A stretch of 64,000 nucleotides of DNA from Caprella mutica (lineage: Eukaryota; Arthropoda; Malacostraca; Amphipoda; Caprellidae): NCBI GenBank assembly GCA_947561585.1, contig CANNZV010001170.1:1-64000 (forward strand), in the 5' to 3' direction. Positions 9,495-18,400 of this stretch are shown in pieces. Made by a program: the position numbers and the translations under genes. Below the pieces are notes generated by a model. It saw only the letters and a program-made list of their open reading frames with translations, did no database searches and was not told the DNA's origin. Every line of letters begins with the position of its first letter. Positions within the stretch are counted from its first letter, which is position 1.

Positions 9495-12400
9495 GTGAGT
9501 TGACCCTAGCTTGGTAACTACTTAACGGCTGTCATTAGCTATGTTGAGAAAAGAACAATTATAGACTAAATCAATAAATGTAGCTACTGATGCACTGTGT
9601 AAGAATATTTGGTTATTTTATTTATTTTATCATGATATCTGCTGATTTTTTAAGAAAATAGAAGTTAAGTATTATTATGAGGTTATTTAAACTCAATGTT
9701 GAAGGTTTTATCAGGTTTCAAGCTTTCGAATAGAAAGATTTCTATTCATCATCAGGAGAAAGGTGGAAAACCTCGACCTGACAATGAATTTTATGACCAA
9801 TAGTTGTATGTTGGATACTGTCTTTCCATTTCAGCTATCTATCTTATAGTTTATTATTATTAATTAATCTATTAAAATCGAAATATGAAACCAAAATTTG
9901 AAAATTTGATACTACCTATAGCTACTGTTGACAAAATTCATTCCCTAGAAAAATTCTACTTTCTTTATATTTGTAACAGTTATAGAGGAGCGATAAAAAA
10001 CGGTCTGTTTATTTTTTTTACACCTTATTAATATTATCATTATTTTTATTTTATATGTATACATATATTTTTTTATTATTATTACTATAGTTTCTATGTG
10101 TGTCCTCTATTCCAGTGGTCGGCAACCTTTTTGTCGTCGCGGACCGGTAAACGTTCAACAATATTCTTGCGGCCCGGAGGATGAATATAACTAATAGAAT
10201 TGGTTAGGCCAAAAATTCGTTCGGTTCTAAGAGGGCACTGCTTTCTTATGGTACCAAAATGGGTCAAATACAATATAATAATTCATGTAAACATTCCTTT
10301 TAAAATAACAATCTGGTACAAAAAATAGCAATAATACTCAGGTACGGAAAAACCTTAATCATGTAGAATTGCTTGTAGAATCTGCACCTCAGTCCTTTTT
10401 TGGGTGTGTAGATTGCACTGGAGTGAAATCATTGAGGTGCGGATTGTACAGGAGTGAAATCATTGAGGTGCGGATTGTACAGGAGTGAAATCATTGAGGT
10501 GCTGATTGTACAGGAGTGAAATCATTGAGGTGCTGATTGTACAGGAGTGAAATCATTGAGGTGCGGATTGTACAGGAGTGAAATCATTGAGGAGCTGATT
10601 GTACAGGAGTGAAATCATTGAGGTGCTGATTGTACAGGAGTGAAATCATTGAGGCGCGGATTGTACAGTAGTGAAATCATTGAGGCGCGGATTGTACAGT
10701 AGTGAAATCATTGAGGTGCTGATTGTACAGGAGTGAAATCATTGAGGTGCTGATTGTACAGGAGTGAAATCATTGAGGTGCTGATTGTACAGGAGTGAAA
10801 TCATTGAGGTGCTGATTGTACAGGAGTGAAATCATTGAGGTGCGGATTGTACAGTAGTGAAATCATTGAGGCGCGGATTGTACAGTAGTGAAATCATTGA
10901 GGCGCGGATTGTACAGTAGTGAAATCATTGAGGTGCTGATTGTACAGGAGTGAAATCATTGAGGTGCTGATTGTACAGGAGTGAAATCATTGAGGTGCTG
11001 ATTGTACAGGAGTGAAATCATTGAGGTGCTGATTGTACAGGAGTGAAATCATTGAGGTGCTGATTGTACAGGAGTGAAATCATTGAGGTGCTGCTTGTAC
11101 AGGAGTGAAATCATTGAGGTGCTGATTGTACAGGAGTGAAATCATTGAGGTGCTGATTGTACAGGAGTGAAATCATTGAGGTGCTGATTGTACAGGAGTG
11201 AAATCATTGAGGTGCTGATTGTACAGGAGTGAAATCATTGAGGTGCGGATTCTACAGGAGTGAAATAATAGAGGTGCGGATTGTACAGTAGTGAAATCAT
11301 TTATGTGCGGATTGTACAGGAATGAAATCATAGAGGTGCGGATTGTACAGTAGTGAAATCATTTGGGTGTGGATTGTACAGGAGTGAAATCATTGAGGTG
11401 CAGATTATACAGGAGTGAAATAATAGAGGTGCGGATTGTACAGGAGTGAAATCATTTGGGTGCGGATTGTACAGGAGTGAAATCATTTGGGTGCGGATTG
11501 TACAGGAGTGAAATCATTGAGGTGCTGATTGTACAGGAGTGAAATCATTGAGGTGCTGATTGTACAGGAGTGAAATCATTGTGGTGCGGATTGTACAGGA
11601 GTGAAATATTAGAGGTGCGGATTGTACAGTAGTGAAATCATTGAGGTGCGGATTGTACAGTAGTGAAATCATTGAGGTGCGGATTGTACAGGAGTGAAAT
11701 AATAGAGGTGCGGATTGTACAGTAGTGAAATCATTGAGGTGCTGATTGTACAGGAGTGAAATCATTGTGGTGCGGATTGTACAGGAGTGAAATATTAGAG
11801 GTGCGGATTGTACAGTAGTGAAATCATTGAGGTGCGGATTGTACAGTAGTGAAATCATTGAGGTGCGAATTGTACAGTAGTGAAATAATTGAGGTGCAGA
11901 TTGTACAGTAGTGAAATCATTGAGGCGCAGATTGTACAGTAGTGAAATCATTGAGGTGCGGATTGTACAGTAGTGAAATCATTGAGGCGCGGATTGTACA
12001 GTGGTGAAATCATTGAGGTGCGGATTGTACAGTAGTGAAATAATTGAGGTGCGGATTGTACAGTAGTGAAATAATTGAGGTGCGGATTGTACAGTAGTGA
12101 AATCATTTGGGTGCGGATTGTACAGTAGTGAAATCATTTGGGTGCGGATTGTACAGTAGTGAAATCATTTGGGTGCGGATTGTACAGGAGTGAAATAATT
12201 GAGGTGCGAATTGTACAGTAGTGATATCATTTGGGTGCGGATTGTACAGTAGTGAAATCATTTGGGTGCGGATTGTACAGGAGTGAAATCATTTGGGTGC
12301 GAATTGTACAGGAGTGAAATAATTTAGGTGCGAATTGTACAGGAGTGGAATCATTGGGGTGTGGATTGTACAGGAGTGGAATCATTGGGGTGCGGATTGT

Positions 12401-15400
12401 ACAGGAGTGAAATCATTGGGGTGCGGATTGTACAGGAGTGAAATCATTGAGGGAGGTGCGGATTGTACAGGAGTGAAATCATTGGGGTGCGGATTGTACA
12501 GGAGTGGAATCATTGAGGTGTGGATTGTACAGGAGTGAAATCATTGGGGTGCGGATTTTACAGGAGTGAAATCGTTGAGGGAGGTGTGGATTGTACAGGA
12601 GTGAAATCATTGAGGGAGGTGTGGATTGTACAGGAGTGAAATCATTGAGGGAGGTGCGGATTGTACAGGAGTGAAATCATTGGGGTGCGGATTGTACAGG
12701 AGTGAAATCATTGGGGTGCGGATTGTACAGGAGTGAAATCATTGGGGTGCGGATTGTACAGGAGTGAAATCATTTTGGTGCTGATTGTACAGGAGTGAAA
12801 TCATTGAGGTGCGAGTTGTACAGTAGTGAAATCATTGAGGTGCGAGTTGTACAGTAGTGAAATCATTGAGGTGCGAGTTGTACAGTAGTGAAATCATTTG
12901 GGTCCGGAATGTACAGGAGTGAAATCATTCGGGTGCGGATTGTACAGGAGTGAAATCATTTAGGTGCGGATTGTACAGGAGTGAAATCATTTGGGTGCGG
13001 ATTGTACAGGAGTGAAATCATTCGGGTGCGGATTGTACAGGAGTGAAATCATTTGGGTGCGGATTGTACAGGAGTGAAATCATATGGGTGTGGATTGTAC
13101 AGGAGTGAAATCATTTGGGTGCGGATTGAACAGGAGTGAAATCATTTGGGTGCGGATTGAACAGGAGTGAAATCATTTGGGTGCAGATTGTACAGGAGTG
13201 AAATCATTTGGGTGCGGATTGTACAGGAGTGAAATCATTTGGGTGCGGATTGTACAGGAGTGAAATCATATGGGTGTGGATTGTACAGGAGTGAAATCAT
13301 TTGGGTGCGGATTGTACAGGAGTGAAATCATTGGGGTGCGGATTGCACAGGAGTGAAATCATTGGGCTGCGGATTGCACAGGAGTGAAATCATTGGGCTG
13401 CGGATTGTACAGGAGTGAAATCATTGGGCTGCGGATTGTACAGGAGTGAAATCATTTGGGTGCGGATTGTACAGGAGTAAAATCATTTGGGTGCGGATTG
13501 CACAGGAGTGAAATCATTGAAGTACGGATTGTATAGGAGTGAAATCATTGAAGTACGGATTGTACAGGAGTGAAATCATTAGGCTGCGGATTGCACAGGA
13601 GTGAAATCATTGGGCTGCGGATTGCACAGGAGTGAAATCATTTGGGTGCAGATTGTACAGGAGTGAAATCATTTGGGTGCAGATTGTACAGGAGTGAAAT
13701 CATTTGGGTGCGGATTGAACAGGAGTGAAATCATTTGGGTGCGGATTGAACAGGAGTGAAATCATTTGGGTGCAGATTGTACAGGAGTGAAATCATTTGG
13801 GTGCGGATTGTACAGGAGTGAAATCATTTGGGTGCGGATTGTACAGGAGTGAAATCATATGGGTGTGGATTGTACAGGAGTGAAATCATTTGGGTGCGGA
13901 TTGTACAGGAGTGAAATCATTGGGGTGCGGATTGCACAGGAGTGAAATCATTGGGCTGCGGATTGCACAGGAGTGAAATCATTGGGCTGCGGATTGTACA
14001 GGAGTGAAATCATTGGGCTGCGGATTGTACAGGAGTGAAATCATTTGGGTGCGGATTGTACAGGAGTAAAATCATTTGGGTGCGGATTGCACAGGAGTGA
14101 AATCATTGAAGTACGGATTGTATAGGAGTGAAATCATTGAAGTACGGATTGTACAGGAGTGAAATCATTAGGCTGCGGATTGCACAGGAGTGAAATCATT
14201 GGGCTGCGGATTGCACAGGAGTGAAATCATTGGGCTGCGGATTGTACAGGAGTGAAATCATTGGGCTGCGGATTGTACAGGAGGAAAATCATTGGGCTGC
14301 GGATTGTATAGGAGGAAAATCATTGAGGTATGGAATCTACAGATGATCCAAAAGTAGATAGTAGCTAATACTCAAGTACGATAAAATAATAAGGAGATAT
14401 AGTAGTCAGGTTCAAACGCGTCTAAACATGATTTGAATGTGTCACGAAAAGTAGGGTAGGGTTATACTTATTCGCACGGGTCCACAAACAGGACACTAAA
14501 TCTCCAGATCAAAAAACCTCTGATTGTTATATATTATGTAATCATTTCGAAGATATTTGTCTCAGAAAATTTGAACTTGTCTACCATTTTGTAGTATCTA
14601 TTTATGTGAGGTCACGCTTATATTTATTAATTAATTGTTGAATATTCTTCTGCGGCCCGGTACCAATTGTCCCGCAGACCGGGGGTTGCCGACCACTGCT
14701 CTATTCCATGTGTGTTCTCTATTCATATGCACTACTTAGTCTTATGTGTGTCCCATTGATCCTATATGTCTTGTTGTTTATATGTGTTCTCTTGGTCCTA
14801 TGTGTCCTCTTGGTCCTGTTTCCTAATGGTCCTATGTGTCCTAATGGTCCTATGTGTCCTTGTGGTCCTATGTGTCCTCGTGGTCCTATATAACTCCTCT
14901 ATAACTGTTACAAATATAATGAAAGTAGAATTTTTCTAGGGAATGAATTTTGTCAACAGTAGCTATAGGTACAATAAAATTTTCAAATTTTGGTTTCATA
15001 TTTCGATTTTTAATAGATTAATTAATTATAATAAACTATAAGATAAAATTCATTGTCAGGTCGAGGTTTTCCACCTTTCTCCTGATGATGAATAGAAATC
15101 TTTCTATTTGAAAGCTTGAAAACTGAAAAAACCTTCAACTTGAGTTTAAATAACCTCAAAATAATATGGATATCCCAATGAGTTTGAATCTTTTCCACCA
15201 GAAGTTAAGTAGCTACCTAGAATCTACTAAATATATTATATTTTAATTGTTAGCTATTTTTCAATGCTGATGTATAGCCATATAAATTGATAAAAACCTA
15301 CTCAATATAAATTTTCAAAACAAGAAGAATCTTCTGAAATTTAATGGGTATTTATTATACAATACAATCTGGTGCATGTAGGTAGTTATATTTTCGAAGT

Positions 15401-18400
15401 TCTCAATTAGCTACATTGTTGCCCACCAATAAAAACTATTCAGTGAATAATTTGTGTAGCTTAAGTTACATAGAAGCCTAGAAGGTGATTGTAATATTAC
15501 TCCATTTTAGATATTTGATTAATGAGTATATAACTCTAAATGAGTTTAATTTTACCAACAGACTGTCAACTGGATGTTCTGTACCTGAAATGGGTTCTTT
15601 CAAAGATGTACCCCGCACTCTTGGTCATATTCATCCTTCCATTCAGCATTCTGTTTCTGCTGTATGTGAGTGCACTCATCTTCTACATTCACACATACAG
15701 GTGATAAATTAACTAATAACATATTAGAAATTTTCAATAGAACTCCTATAGAGATTTTAGAGTCCTGAGTAAGAGAACTACCCTCTAAAGTTGAACAATT
15801 TCCTTTAGTCTGCCATGAATGGCCATTTGTTTTCTAAAGTAATGGTCGTTTATGGCAGACTAAAGGATATTTGTTTACTATACAGGGTGGCGCAAAAAAA
15901 AGGAAACCTATTTTCAAACTAGTTTATTTTAAAAAATATCGAAGCTAGAAATTTTCTAAAAACACAGTTTTATTCGTTTACTCTTTCTGCATCTATCTTG
16001 GCAAATTGTTAAGAGTTACGACAAGAATCAAACATTATACAGCGAATTAAAAAAAGTTAAATAAAAAGGGCTTGCGCGAGCACGAAATGCACAAAAATAT
16101 TCATAATAGGAATAATTTATTTCCATATGATAGTAGTCCTAGAATTTTTCATTCAATTAACGTTATTGTTATAGACTCTTTCATTCATGGAAATACATCT
16201 TCATCACCAATCTCGATATCTTCTACAAAATGTGCATTTTTTTGCAGAAACCATTTTGCAAATTTTAGATGGTTGTGTGAATCAGTTCTAAGAGTTCGAG
16301 CCTTACATGCATCTTTAAAGGATAATATCTCAAATCGTGTTTACCAATTTAGTGAAATGTCTCTTAAATGATATCTAATCCTTACCTTCTGATTTATATT
16401 CTCAATTTGCTGTTCATGAAAAATATTATTGTTTCCATGTGTTCATTCTTTTCTCCTGCGACATGATCACTTTTTGTTCAAATTTAAAGTGGTTTCTTCA
16501 GTTTTGAACTTATTAACATTTGTCAATATGATTTTACAGTTGGTTGAAATCTTTCCTGAAAGCAATGTTCAAAATGAGGTTGAACCTGAGTAAAACTTAC
16601 AGTGTTTAAAAAAAATTGAACTACAAAAACTGTTCTTTTGAAAGCTGCATTTTGAGGGTATCGAATAGGAGACAAAATTAACGGCGAGATGATTTTATAA
16701 AGATATCAATTTTACCTTCGAAAACAACTTTCAAACGGTAATTATTTGTTTTATTTTCTCTTATTTGTTACAAAAAATAGTAAAATTTAAATTACATCAT
16801 GTAAAATGAATTATACCTCTTATGATTTTTTTCATATATTTCGTTTATTTATTTAATTTAAGCCCCTTTTTATTTAATTTTTTTAAATTTGCTGTAGGAT
16901 GTTCAATTCTTGTCGTATCTTTTAACAGATTATCAAGCTAGATGCAAAAAAAGTAAACGAATAAAACTGTGTTTTTAGAAAAAATTTAGCTTTGATAGTT
17001 TGTAAAATAAACTAGTTTGAAAATGGGTTTCCTTTTTTTTGCGCCACCCTGTACAGGGTAGTTCTCTTACTCAGGACTCTACATTCACTATAGAGTATAG
17101 AGGAGTTCTTCTGTATTAGGAATAATGCTGTTATTTTTTAGTCTCTTCATTGCTTGCATTTGATAACTTTGTAGCTAGCTGTAGATGTAAATGAAACTTA
17201 AACCTACTAGTCTTTCAATATAATTAGGTAGCTATTTTTATGAATATATGATTAGCACTTAGCTACTTCCTAAACCTGATGCTGGAGTGTTGGATATTAA
17301 TAGAAGGTAGAGTCCCAGAGTACTAAAAAGTTTTCAGTTTTGTTTCTACTTATTAAATTTCTATCTAAGCTAAAATTGTATTTGTTTATTTTAGCTACCT
17401 ATAAATAGTTATTGTTTAGCAAATCTTTCATAATTCATCAGCTTGCCACTGAATGCAAACCAATGTGCTAACTCTTCTGTAGGCTGCACTATAGCTAAAA
17501 GTTAGAATTAGCCAATCAATTTTATAATGAACATTTGAAATATAATTGTTACTAATGGGTCATTTTCAGATGGTCGAGAGTGAGAGAAGTACTGAATGAG
17601 TCTTTAGCGGATCCTATGGTTGCTGGCCGTTATCTCATATCCATGATATGGGATGTTCACGGCTACATTTGGTTTGGATATGAAGTTAAAGGTGCAGAGC
17701 ACATTCCCAAGGAAGGAGGTGCCCTTATCATCTACTATCATGGGGCTATACCCATAGATGTCTATTATTTGGTTGCGCACACTATCGCCAGAGGAGGACG
17801 GCATATTCACTGTGTGGGAGACAGATTTCTCAAGAAAATTCCAGGTTTGATTGTAGCTGTTTTTTTTTCAATTTAAAAGACTGTTTTTCACTTAAAGCAA
17901 GACCTAAGCTAACTTTGGCTAGCAAAAATAAAATTGAATGGTTTAGATCACAACAGATATTAGAAAGAGTAGCTAGGTGTAGCTACAACTTGAAGAATAG
18001 TTGCAGTTTATTATGTTTTTTCTAATAATTAGCTATTTGGCAATTTGTTACTGTTGAAAACGAAATTTTGAGAAATTTCTATCAAAAATACATTGAGGGT
18101 TGCATGAAATCTATTGCAAAGAATATTTCATCATTATATACTTGTACTATTTATGTTATTAAATAGCTATATAATGCTAGCTTATGAAGATCCAGATGTA
18201 AAACTTATGTTCAGTACTTAGGTAGGTAGCTAATTTCATTTAAATTATCTCTTTTCATTTTATAATGATTTACACTGTGACTGAAGTAATTCAGTTATCC
18301 AATAAATAGATTTAAAATTAAATCATTGATTACGGCAGGCTGGCAGACTATTCTGGATGCGTTTAAAGTCTCCCCTGCCACTGTGGAGGACTGTGTGCGT

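Larger units (their letters stand above)
9671..15165. mobile_element. 5.5-kb composite element with ~280-bp terminal inverted repeats
   Basis: The left arm (about 9671-9990) and the right arm (about 14890-15165) are inverted copies. Both carry GAGGTTATTTAAACTCAA, the segment CTCCTGATGATGAATAGAAA (or its inverse) and CTATAGCTACTGTTGACAAA. The arms would form a large foldback. A 12-bp direct repeat AGAAGTTAAGTA lies at 9660-9671 and 15200-15211 and may be a target duplication, though the right copy is 34 bp outside the arm. It sits wholly in TMEM68 intron 1 and contains the hAT-like element 10113-14698. Confidence 0.75.

Noticed and set aside
11514..12538. Repetitive frames over the 31-bp minisatellite
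   Set aside because: Repeat translations, inside a non-coding hAT element in an intron.
10403..14335. CRISPR-like array
   Set aside because: Units are contiguous without unique spacers, and the context is an animal intron.
16072..16371. 99-codon frame inside the mariner-type element
   Set aside because: No DDE/D catalytic motif or helix-turn-helix seen; likely chance in AT-rich DNA.
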